This document shows, one piece after another, positions 35,222-42,379 of a stretch of DNA of 53,851 nucleotides; within the stretch, counting starts at the first letter, position 1; the number at the start of each line of letters is the position of its first letter. The DNA is taken from positions 1 through 53,851 of the forward strand of contig CAZWVH010000012.1 in assembly GCA_964636945.1 (NCBI GenBank), given 5' to 3'. This DNA comes from CAZADA01 sp964636945. Lineage in GTDB: Bacteria > Pseudomonadota > Alphaproteobacteria > Caulobacterales > Maricaulaceae. Under the pieces are notes generated by a model that ran no database searches, was not told where the DNA came from, and was given only the letters and a program-made list of their open reading frames with translations. The position numbers were made by a program, and so were the translations under genes.

Positions 35222-35382
35222 AGTACAGCCAAAGACGTGAGCCATATGCCCCCCATCCCCTCACGTCGCGGCGAAAGTAGGGCGGTTGCGATGGTTGGCG
35301 TATTTCAGTCGCAACCGCCCGCATCTCCTTTCCTTTCATTGACCAAAAAACTTCTACGCGCTCTTCGGAGCGCGTTTTTTTT
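35222..35382 (+). ncRNA. predicted trans-acting small RNA, copy B
   Basis: The second copy of the same unit. Hairpin 1 is identical (35234-35267). In hairpin 2 (35280-35320) the single change from copy A turns a G-U pair into G-C, so the 12-bp stem stays perfect. The pyrimidine-rich CTCCTTTCCTTT (35325-35336) is unchanged. The other substitutions fall in the unpaired stretch before the terminator. This substitution pattern supports selection on RNA structure. The transcript would run opposite to the flanking pdh genes. Confidence 0.7.
35356..35382 (+). terminator. Rho-independent terminator of small RNA copy B
   Basis: The same CGCGCTC-TTCG-GAGCGCG stem-loop (35357-35374) with eight T residues (35375-35382). 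It ends 29 bases before the pdhB stop, so it also separates the small RNA from antisense reading into pdhB. Confidence 0.95.
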
Positions 35383-35411
35383 GAGCCAATCATGAAAGTG
35401 GATGCGGGACG

Positions 35412-36824
35412 CTAGTCCAAATAACAAACGCGCTTGGCCGCCGCGATGATATCGGCAACCCCGGGTAGGGACAGTTTTTCCAGATTGGCCGCATAGGGCA
35501 GCGGCACGTCCTTTTGGTGAACCCGAGCCGGCGGCGCATCGAGATAATCAAAGGCTTGATCGGTGACGCGCGCAGCGATTTCCGCGCCGACGCCCATCGG
35601 CCCCCAGCCTTCTTCAGCGGCGACCAGGCGGCTGGTTTTCATCACCGATTGAATGACGGTATCGGTGTCCAACGGGCGGATGGAGCGCAGGTCAATCACT
35701 TCCGCGTCAACACCCAGATCGGAGAGCTCTTCGGCGGCTTTGAGCGCGTAACCCACCATACGGCTATGCGCCGTGATGGTGACATCGCGTCCCTCGCGCA
35801 CCACCTTGGCTTTGCCGATCGGCAGCACCCATTCATCCCATTGCGGCACATCAAAGCTCTCGCCATAGACGAGCTCGTGTTCCAGGAAAATCACGGGGTT
35901 GGGATCGCGGATGGCCGCTTTGAGCAGGCCTTTGGCGGATGCGGCGTCATATGGCGCGACCACTTTGAGACCGGGCACATTGCCGTACCAGGCCGAATAA
36001 TCCTGGCTGTGCTGGGCGCCAACGCGCGCGGCCGCCGAATTGGGGCCGCGAAACACAATAGGACAGCCCATCTGCCCGCCTGACATATACAGTGTCTTCG
36101 CCGCCGAATTGATCAAATGGTCAATCGCCTGCATCGCGAAATTGAAAGTCATGAACTCCACGATCGGACGCAGCCCGCCAAAGGCTGCGCCCACGCCTAA
36201 GCCGGCAAAACCATGTTCTGTGATAGGGGTGTCGACCACGCGCTTGGGACCGAATTCCTGCAGCATTTCGCGACTGACTTTGTAAGCGCCCTGATATTCC
36301 GCCACTTCCTCGCCCATGAGGAATACGGTCTCATCGCGGCGCATTTCCTCGGCCATGGCGTCGCGCAACGCATCGCGCACCGTGGTGGCAACCATCTCCG
36401 TTCCGGATGGAAGTTCAGGATCAGGATCTTCGTATGATGATGCACCGTTCACGCTGGGGGCCGGGGCGTGCGCGCGCGCTGCGCCATTTGCCGGAGCCGC
36501 CGACGGGGTGGGTTCAGATTCGGTTCGCGCACTGGGCGATGGCGCGCTCGCACTCGCCGAAGCTGCTGCGCTCACATCTTCACCCTCCTCGGCCAAAATC
36601 GCGATAGGATCGTTCACCCGCACGCCTTCAGATCCCTCCGGCACCAGGATTTTCGCGATGGTGCCCTCATCCACCGCTTCAAACTCCATAGTGGCCTTGT
36701 CAGTTTCGATTTCCGCCAGAATGTCGCCCGAAGCTACAGTATCGCCTTCCTTCACCAGCCATTTGGCGAGTGTGCCTTCCTCCATAGTGGGCGAGAGTGC
36801 GGGCATGAGGATTTGCGTGGGCAT
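35412..36824 (-). CDS. pdhB: pyruvate dehydrogenase E1 component beta subunit with N-terminal lipoyl domain
   Basis: 470 residues. Residues 1-80 are a lipoyl domain (Lys in ETDKATMEF) almost identical to that of PdhC, followed by a Ser/Ala/Pro-rich linker to about 140. The transketolase-like E1-beta domain starts at TVRDALRDAMAEEMRRDETVFLMGEEVAEYQGAYKVS and includes FRGPNSAAARVGAQHSQDYSAWYGNVPGLKVVAPYDA. A lipoyl domain fused to E1-beta is a known alphaproteobacterial feature. AGGGAA precedes the ATG by six bases. With PdhA it decarboxylates pyruvate using thiamine diphosphate. Confidence 0.96.
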   Translation of the reverse strand: MPTQILMPALSPTMEEGTLAKWLVKEGDTVASGDILAEIETDKATMEFEAVDEGTIAKILVPEGSEGVRVNDPIAILAEEGEDVSAAASASASAPSPSARTESEPTPSAAPANGAARAHAPAPSVNGASSYEDPDPELPSGTEMVATTVRDALRDAMAEEMRRDETVFLMGEEVAEYQGAYKVSREMLQEFGPKRVVDTPITEHGFAGLGVGAAFGGLRPIVEFMTFNFAMQAIDHLINSAAKTLYMSGGQMGCPIVFRGPNSAAARVGAQHSQDYSAWYGNVPGLKVVAPYDAASAKGLLKAAIRDPNPVIFLEHELVYGESFDVPQWDEWVLPIGKAKVVREGRDVTITAHSRMVGYALKAAEELSDLGVDAEVIDLRSIRPLDTDTVIQSVMKTSRLVAAEEGWGPMGVGAEIAARVTDQAFDYLDAPPARVHQKDVPLPYAANLEKLSLPGVADIIAAAKRVCYLD

Positions 36825-37063
36825 GGCGTTTCCCTGTGAATGTGTGGTGTATTTGCGGCTATAGCAGGGGGCTTAATTTTCAACAAACGGCGCTGCATCC
36901 GCATGGCTCACGCCACAACGAACGCATTCGTTTCTAAATTTGCCCTTGAGTGGCCGCCCAGGCAAGCCCGTAACAGATTATGCGCGAGTAGCGCGCCAAC
37001 TCTGCTGATGCCCTCAAAGCGAGCGACACTGAATGCCGTCTGATGGCATGCGTAGAATGCAAG

Positions 37064-37088
37064 CCGCGGTCCGATGCCTGGACCGCGG
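37064..37088 (-). terminator. hairpin downstream of the entericidin gene
   Basis: A perfect 9-bp inverted repeat, CCGCGGTCC (37064-37072) and GGACCGCGG (37080-37088), with a 7-base loop, lies 28 bases after the entericidin stop. There is no U tract on either strand, so it may be an mRNA-stabilising or attenuating hairpin rather than a full intrinsic terminator. Confidence 0.5.
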
Positions 37089-37116
37089 TGCAAACGATCA
37101 ACCTCGCGCCGCAGCG

Positions 37117-37263
37117 CTAGTTGTTCTCAATTTCTTCTTTGGTCTTTTCGGCGGATTCAGCCACAGCGCCGCCAGCCGACTCGATATCCTTGCCGACGCC
37201 TTCGATGGTGTTGCAGCCGGCCATCGCGAACCCAAACACGCCCAATAACAGTAATTTCCGCAT
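37117..37263 (-). CDS. entericidin-like small lipoprotein
   Basis: A 48-residue protein, MRKLLLLGVFGFAMAGC followed by NTIEGVGKDIESAGGAVAES and AEKTKEEIENN. The lipobox AMAGC and the N-T-x-x-G-x-G-K-D-I-E-x-x-G sequence are typical of the entericidin A/B family of tiny outer-membrane lipoproteins. GGAGGG stands about six bases before the ATG. Entericidins have been described as a toxin/antidote pair in enterobacteria, but single copies like this are widespread and of unknown role. It lies between the dioxygenase-like gene and pdhB. Confidence 0.9.
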   Translation of the reverse strand: MRKLLLLGVFGFAMAGCNTIEGVGKDIESAGGAVAESAEKTKEEIENN

Positions 37264-37364
37264 GATTTCCCTCCACGTGTTGAATCCACGTGCGGTAAGT
37301 TAATCCACAAGATGTGCTCGTGTGCAAGGAAAATGGTTAAGCCTCGCCAAATCTCTTCCAACGA

Positions 37365-38012
37365 TCAGTTATGACCGCAAGCCGCTGCGCCGTGGAGAAT
37401 GGACCGTTGGAAGCTGTCGGCGCGCGGTTTCAGTCGGTAGGCAACGCGAACCCGCCACACGCCGTCCTCAAATTCAGGCGACACCACCGTGTTGAAAGGA
37501 GCGTTCGCCTCAGCGTCCCGCCTCATCGCATCGCTCACCAGCGGATCGTCGCTTAGAACCATAGCAGGCGACCATTGGAGTGGCGCATCCGTCCCCCAAA
37601 ACTGAAAATGAATGTGCGCCGGTTCGGACCCAGACGGATAGGATCCTGGGCGCAATGTATTAAGCGTGAAAGCGCCCTGCTCGTTTGTTCGCATGAAAGC
37701 CCGCCGTTTAGGAACGCCGTCTGCATTAATATCATACGAACCATCAACACCGGTTTGATAAGCGTAGACGATGACTCCGGCCGCCGGCGTCACGCCATCG
37801 GACCGATACACCGCGCCCTCAACACGCATCGGCGTTTCGCCAGACTCAACTGAGATAAATCCGTCACTTAAAGCATCCGCGCACGGTCCGGTCTGGGTGT
37901 TTTCAATGGGCTGCGCCGCGGCCGCCAGGCTGATCAACAATGATGCAATAGCCGCAGCATTTATTGTCCAGGCCATTGCTACGTTAGCGCAGTTGAATTC
38001 GAGGCGGTGCAT
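37365..38012 (-). CDS. exported intradiol ring-cleavage dioxygenase-like protein
   Basis: 215 residues from the ATG at 38012 (AGAGA upstream); alternative starts are 38045 (GTG, nine bases after the pdhA stop) and 38030. A signal peptide (about residues 12-33) precedes an intradiol dioxygenase beta-sandwich: VYRSDGVTPAAGVIVYAYQTGVDGSYD, RAFMRTNEQGAFTLNTLRPGSYPSG and SEPAHIHFQFWG. The HIH pair and two tyrosines match the non-haem Fe(III) ligand pattern. Secreted members of this superfamily have unknown substrates and need not degrade aromatics. Position between pdhA and pdhB is unusual. Confidence 0.8.
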   Translation of the reverse strand: MHRLEFNCANVAMAWTINAAAIASLLISLAAAAQPIENTQTGPCADALSDGFISVESGETPMRVEGAVYRSDGVTPAAGVIVYAYQTGVDGSYDINADGVPKRRAFMRTNEQGAFTLNTLRPGSYPSGSEPAHIHFQFWGTDAPLQWSPAMVLSDDPLVSDAMRRDAEANAPFNTVVSPEFEDGVWRVRVAYRLKPRADSFQRSILHGAAACGHN

Positions 38013-38054
38013 CGCTTCTCTCGCAAACATACGGACAACACTCACCTCAGCAAT

Positions 38055-39053
38055 TTACGCTTCGCGCAGCACGTCCGTATACAGTTCGGCTTCGTCGGGT
38101 TCCGGCGAGTGCTGGGCGAAATCGGCGGCCTCGGCAACCACGGCTTTCACTTCTTTGTCCAGTGCTTTGAGTTCATCTTCGTTCGACCAATCGGCCTCAA
38201 GGATGATCTTCTTGCATGTCTCAATGGGATCCTGATGCTCGCGCACGTCCTGAACCTCTTCGCGGGTGCGATATTTTGCCGGATCGGACATGGAGTGACC
38301 GCGATAGCGATAGGTCATCATCTCCAAGATAAACGGATCGCCGGCGCGCACATGCGCCACAGCCTTTCGTCCAGCATCGCGGACGGTCAGCACATTCATG
38401 CCGTCCACTTCCACACCTTCAATCCCGAATGACGCGCCGCGACGATGAAGGTGCGTCTCTGACGAGGCGCGCTTCACGCTGGTGCCCATGGCATACTGAT
38501 TGTTTTCGATCACATACAGCACGGGCAGGCCCCAGAGCTTGGCCATGTTGAAGCTTTCATAGACCTGACCCTGGTTCGCGGCGCCGTCCCCGAAATAGGT
38601 CAAGCAAACCCGGTCATTGTCCTTATACCGATTAGAAAACGCCAATCCTGTACCAATCGGCACTTGTGCGCCCACAATGCCGTGCCCGCCAAAGAAGTCC
38701 TTTTCGCGGCTGAACATGTGCATGGAGCCGCCTTTGCCGCGCGAATAACCGCCCTCTCGGCCCGTCAACTCCGCCATCACGCCTTTGGGATCCATACCGC
38801 AGGCCAGCATATGACCATGATCGCGATAGCCGGTAATCACCTGGTCGCCGTCCTCAATGGCCGCTTGCATGCCGACAACGACAGCCTCTTGGCCGATATA
38901 CAAATGGCAAAAGCCCGCAATCAAACCCATGCCATAGAGCTGACCGGCTTTCTCCTCGAACCGGCGGATCAGCAACATGTCGTTGTAGTATTTGAGGACT
39001 TCGTCTCGTGACGCGTCGGCGGCAGGCTTATCGGCAACTTGGGTGGCGGCCAT
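38055..39053 (-). CDS. pdhA: pyruvate dehydrogenase E1 component alpha subunit
   Basis: 332 residues from the ATG at 39053 (MAATQVADK), with GGGAG five bases upstream; a start at 39065 is less likely. The thiamine diphosphate motif is TYFGDGAANQGQVYESFNMAKLWGLPVLYVIENN (GDG ... NN). RYRGHSMSDPAKYRTREE is the phosphorylation-loop-like segment of E1-alpha. It leads the PDH genes and follows ftsB, as in many alphaproteobacteria. Confidence 0.96.
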   Translation of the reverse strand: MAATQVADKPAADASRDEVLKYYNDMLLIRRFEEKAGQLYGMGLIAGFCHLYIGQEAVVVGMQAAIEDGDQVITGYRDHGHMLACGMDPKGVMAELTGREGGYSRGKGGSMHMFSREKDFFGGHGIVGAQVPIGTGLAFSNRYKDNDRVCLTYFGDGAANQGQVYESFNMAKLWGLPVLYVIENNQYAMGTSVKRASSETHLHRRGASFGIEGVEVDGMNVLTVRDAGRKAVAHVRAGDPFILEMMTYRYRGHSMSDPAKYRTREEVQDVREHQDPIETCKKIILEADWSNEDELKALDKEVKAVVAEAADFAQHSPEPDEAELYTDVLREA

Positions 39054-39104
39054 GAGGGCTCCCATATTGGTGTGATTGGCGCGCAGGCCCCATGCCCCGC
39101 GCTG

Positions 39105-39461
39105 TTACTCCTCGAGCGTGACGAGAACATAGCCACCGTCAGTACGAGCGTCCACATTCGTGCGAAGGACAGGATCAGCCAGATTGGGCGGAATCACAAG
39201 CTCCTGGGGATGAGCGAGATTGAGAATCACGCGCGCGCGCTCTTCGAGATAATCAATGTCCAGCGTCTCCGGGCGTAGGCGCGCCACGCGCAGCTCGAGC
39301 GATTCTTTGTGCGCACGAAGTCCGGCCACTTCAGCGTCCAGCGCAGCAAGCTTGCGCGCCAGTCGAGCATTGGCGGTCAAACGATCATCGCCGTGGGCCA
39401 GAAAATAGACGAGCACGGCGAACCAGACGAGAGTCGATACGACCCGCCACATGCCGCCCAT
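39105..39461 (-). CDS. ftsB: FtsB/DivIC-type septum formation initiator
   Basis: 118 residues from the ATG at 39461 (GGGAGG five bases upstream). One transmembrane helix (about 8-22, STLVWFAVLVYFLAH) is followed by a coiled coil (NARLARKLAALDAEVAGLRAHKESLELRVARL) and the conserved DYLEERARVILNLAHPQELVI. FtsB with FtsL and FtsQ links early and late divisome proteins. Location upstream of pdhA is conserved in the class. Confidence 0.9.
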   Translation of the reverse strand: MGGMWRVVSTLVWFAVLVYFLAHGDDRLTANARLARKLAALDAEVAGLRAHKESLELRVARLRPETLDIDYLEERARVILNLAHPQELVIPPNLADPVLRTNVDARTDGGYVLVTLEE

Positions 39462-39671
39462 GTTCGCCTCCCTGCTCGCCCGCCAAACGCGCCGCGCGCA
39501 TGGCTCCACTCAATGTTTATTGATCGAGGCTGAGAGTTAATCTTGGGTATGGCCCAACAGCTTTTTGCAGACGAAATGCAGTGGGTGGCGGGGTTGGGTC
39601 GAACATGGTTGAATGGGCTGCGCTCGGTCCTCGATGGTCGAGCCGACAGAGCTCAACCATGAGGCGATCCC

Positions 39672-40178
39672 ATGAACGGCAGCGTCGTGTTCGCCCGGTT
39701 TTCCACACTGGAGGAAGCGCTGGTGGCCCAGTCCCTGCTGCGCTCGGCGGGCTTTGACGTGAGCTTGAATGAGTATTGGCTGCCAACGATCAATTGGCAT
39801 TACACGCAAGCCTTGGGCGGGATCGGCCTACGCGCACCAGTCAGCGAGTTGCGCGAACTTGCTGAGTTCATCGATGAGATCGGGAGTTTTGCGCCGACCT
39901 TTACTGATCCATCGCCACTCAGTCGCTCGACTTGGGACCGGGGCAAGGCGCTATGGTCATTGTTGTTCTCGCCGTCACTGGGCATAGGCTACCCCATACT
40001 CGGAGCGGTCTTTTTTGTGATTTCCAATGGGCTCCCGGGCGCCACGCATTGGCTTGATCGATACGGCGCAATGATACCGTTAGCGTGTGCGTTTATTGTC
40101 TTTCCCGCAGCCCTCGTCGTATGGATGACTCGCGCCATCACCCAACCACCCACCGAAGACTGGAGCCAAATCCCATGA
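39672..40178 (+). CDS. DUF2007-like membrane protein
   Basis: A 168-residue protein. The first 75 residues (VVFARFSTLEEALVAQSLLRSAGFDVSLNE ... GGIGLRAPVSELRELAEFID) resemble the DUF2007 fold, described as a putative signal-transducing or PII-like domain. Two transmembrane helices follow (about 98-118 and 134-152). Its stop overlaps the HIT-protein start by ATGA (40175-40178). The leader contains an inverted repeat, CATGGTTGA/TCAACCATG (39604-39612, 39653-39661). Function is unknown. Confidence 0.75.
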   Translation: MNGSVVFARFSTLEEALVAQSLLRSAGFDVSLNEYWLPTINWHYTQALGGIGLRAPVSELRELAEFIDEIGSFAPTFTDPSPLSRSTWDRGKALWSLLFSPSLGIGYPILGAVFFVISNGLPGATHWLDRYGAMIPLACAFIVFPAALVVWMTRAITQPPTEDWSQIP

Positions 40179-40609
40179 GCCTCGACGGCGCTTACGATGA
40201 CGACAACATCTTCGCCAAAATCCTGCGCGGCGAGGCGCCGTGCCACAAGGTGTTCGAGGACGACGTCGCCCTCGCCTTTTTGGATATTTTTCCCCAGAGC
40301 CGTGGGCATACGCTGGTGGTTCCTAAGAGCCCGGCCCGCAATCTGCTCGACTATCCCACTGATGCTTTGGGACTTTACATGGCGCGTGTCCAGTCCGTCG
40401 CCCAAGGCGTGGCCACTGCGCTCAAGCCGGATGGGTTCACCGTCATCCAATTTAATGGCGCGCCGGCGGGCCAGACCGTGTTTCATCTGCATTTTCATGT
40501 GATCCCGAAATATGAGGGCGTTGATCTGGCTGGCCATGGCAGGGCTGGACGCGCCGATGACGGCGAGCTGGCGCAATTGGCGCAAAGTCTCTCCCATCAC
40601 ATCAATTGA
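40175..40609 (+). CDS. HIT family nucleotide-binding protein
   Basis: 144 residues from the ATG at 40175. It has the HIT layout NIFAKILRGEAPCHKVFEDDVALAFLDIFPQSRGHTLVVPK and ends with the histidine triad QTVFHLHFHVIPKYEG (H-x-H-x-H). Members hydrolyse dinucleoside polyphosphates or AMP-lysine/AMP-NH2 in the Hint branch. The start of the protein favours the Hint-like group. It is coupled to the upstream gene by a four-base overlap. Confidence 0.93.
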   Translation: MSLDGAYDDDNIFAKILRGEAPCHKVFEDDVALAFLDIFPQSRGHTLVVPKSPARNLLDYPTDALGLYMARVQSVAQGVATALKPDGFTVIQFNGAPAGQTVFHLHFHVIPKYEGVDLAGHGRAGRADDGELAQLAQSLSHHIN

Positions 40610-40725
40610 TCATTGGCGGCGCTGCATCAATGCAGTCACACGCACTGTCGCTCATTGCCTCGCTGCGCGATAGTGAATCGATGCCGGCGGAAATTCGCCG
40701 TGCACGGGTTTGAGGGGCGCATCAC

Positions 40726-42321
40726 ATGTCTTTACGCCACGGCGCATTGGCGCAGGAGTTTTCAAAGCTCGGATTGATTGGCGCCGTGTTTGCCGCGGCC
40801 ATCGCCACAGGCGTGGTGATCCGGCTAACCGGTCTGACCATAGACAGCCTGTGGTGGGATGAGCTGTTCATCCCCCAGCGTTTCGCCAATCCTGATTTTG
40901 GGTTGGCCGAACTCGCCCACCATTGGCGCACCGAAAACACACCGCCGCTTTATTACATTCTGATTTGGTTGTGGCAGATGGCGTTCGGCAGCAGTGACGC
41001 AGCATTGCGATCGTTCGGCGTGATGGTCTCGCTCATGTCCATCGTCGCAATTGTGTTCGCCCGCAAAGGACCGCTGACCTTAACCAAACGCGTGATTTTC
41101 GCTGGCCTGATGGCGGTGTCTTTTGCGGCGGTTTACTATAGCCATGAAGTGCGCGCCTATTGCCTGCTATATGCTCTTGCAACGGTCTTGCTGCTAACAA
41201 CGCTGCGGATCACCGAGGCTTTGCCGAGGGACGCAGACATTCCGCTGACCGCGTGGATCAGTTTTGCGGTGCTCGGCATTGCGTGCGCCTACACCCACTA
41301 TTTCGGACTGTTATTTGCCGGCGGCTGCACCGGCGCGATTGTGTTGGGCGCAATGGGGATCGGACGGTGGCGACCGGCGGGCGTCGCCGCATTGATTGGC
41401 ATTGTCACTGTGCTCAGTCTGGTTCCATACATCGCCATGCGCGCGGATGCTGGCATTGGTGAGGGCAATGCGTCCTACAGCGCCGATTTCAGCTTTCTCA
41501 TCGCCCACACCGCCATCGCATTTTTGCGGCTTGGCGGCCATGTGGTGTTTGCCGGCGTACTGGCTGGGCTGATGGTGATTACTGTGATCGTCTTCGCCCT
41601 GCGCATTGATTGGCGCGCCCAAACCAGCGCACCGCTCAGTCCAGCCCGCGCCCTGTTGGCGCCAGAGGCGGTGTGCATCATCGCCGCGATCAGCGTGATT
41701 GTCGCAGGATTGGCGATCAGTTTCGCCGTTGTGCCCATCTATTATTTTCGCAATGTTTTGGTGGTCATGCCCGCCGCGCTCTTGCTCGCGGCACTGGGGG
41801 CGGACCACGCCCTCAGCTGGGTCACCAGCCGCACCAATGCGACCGTCGCGGCCGGACTGGCAGTCCTCGTTCTCGGCGGGGGAATTGTCCTCACGTTCCA
41901 CGATTATTGGCGGCCCAGCAAAACGCCGTGGCGCGAGGCGGCGCGGTTGATCAATCAACAGCCCGCATGCCGTGGCCAGTCAGTGTTGGTGTTCGGCGAA
42001 TATCCTGACTTTTACCAGCACTATCTCGACCCTAGGACAGACGTCTCCGTCACCGCATTCGGCAGGTCTGACTACACGCTGATCCCATTTGGCGAGAACA
42101 ATGGCGGTGCGGTTGTGCTCTCGCCCCAATTGGACACAGTGAACTTTTCCGAACTTGCCAAGCTCGCCGCCGACAGCACGTGTCCAGTCAAAGTGTGGGT
42201 GGCTGGCGCTGCGCCCCTCCGCGATCAGGATGCACATCGCATGGCCAGCGCCTTTGGCGGTGACTCCTGGAATATCAGGCGCATGCGCGGCATTGTGCTG
42301 TTGGTTGACGAGGACGGTTAG
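40726..42321 (+). CDS. GT-C fold membrane glycosyltransferase (GT39/ArnT-like)
   Basis: A 531-residue polytopic membrane protein with about ten hydrophobic segments. The first periplasmic loop IDSLWWDELF carries the acidic D-E motif typical of GT-C enzymes, and AELAHHWRTENTPPLYYILIWLW and YYSHEVRAYCLLY are also family-like. The C-terminal soluble part (CRGQSVLVFGEYPDFYQHYLD) is periplasmic. It would use a polyprenyl-phosphate sugar to modify lipids or proteins; donor and acceptor are not known. Confidence 0.8.
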   Translation: MSLRHGALAQEFSKLGLIGAVFAAAIATGVVIRLTGLTIDSLWWDELFIPQRFANPDFGLAELAHHWRTENTPPLYYILIWLWQMAFGSSDAALRSFGVMVSLMSIVAIVFARKGPLTLTKRVIFAGLMAVSFAAVYYSHEVRAYCLLYALATVLLLTTLRITEALPRDADIPLTAWISFAVLGIACAYTHYFGLLFAGGCTGAIVLGAMGIGRWRPAGVAALIGIVTVLSLVPYIAMRADAGIGEGNASYSADFSFLIAHTAIAFLRLGGHVVFAGVLAGLMVITVIVFALRIDWRAQTSAPLSPARALLAPEAVCIIAAISVIVAGLAISFAVVPIYYFRNVLVVMPAALLLAALGADHALSWVTSRTNATVAAGLAVLVLGGGIVLTFHDYWRPSKTPWREAARLINQQPACRGQSVLVFGEYPDFYQHYLDPRTDVSVTAFGRSDYTLIPFGENNGGAVVLSPQLDTVNFSELAKLAADSTCPVKVWVAGAAPLRDQDAHRMASAFGGDSWNIRRMRGIVLLVDEDG

Positions 42322-42327
42322 CAGAAG

Positions 42328-42365
42328 AACGCCCGAAGGTCGGATGACGTGGACCTCCGAGCGTT
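42328..42365. terminator. imperfect bidirectional hairpin between convergent genes
   Basis: AACGCCCGAAGGTC (42328-42341) and GACCTCCGAGCGTT (42352-42365) pair with two mismatches around a 10-base loop. It lies between the glycosyltransferase gene and clpA. The T tracts are weak, so terminator function is likely but not certain. Confidence 0.5.
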
Positions 42366-42379
42366 TCCGCTAAAATTGC

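Larger units (their letters stand above)
34895..35382 (+). repeat. 261-bp tandem duplication in the pdhB-pdhC intergenic region
   Basis: Two copies with a 261-262 bp period. The block 34954-35053 is identical over 100 bases to 35215-35314, and the rest of the unit to its terminator (ending 35121 and 35382) differs at five positions. Upstream blocks from 34895 and 35157 are also similar but more diverged (TGTCGCGC followed by AAAAATTGTCT and GCAAAGAC), with a one-base length difference. Each unit therefore carries its own presumed promoter, structured body and terminator. This fits duplication of a complete small RNA gene. Confidence 0.93.

Noticed and set aside
34961..35382. 6S RNA as the identity of the duplicated small RNA
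   Set aside because: 6S RNA needs pairing of its 5' and 3' ends around a central bulge. Here there are three independent hairpins and a free pyrimidine stretch.
34986..35395. Short coding frames (starting MPPIPSRRGES) repeated in both copies of the pdhB-pdhC intergenic duplication
   Set aside because: No ribosome binding site. The two frames end at different places. The single substitution inside the stem changes Ser to Pro but preserves base pairing, so selection appears to act on RNA rather than protein.
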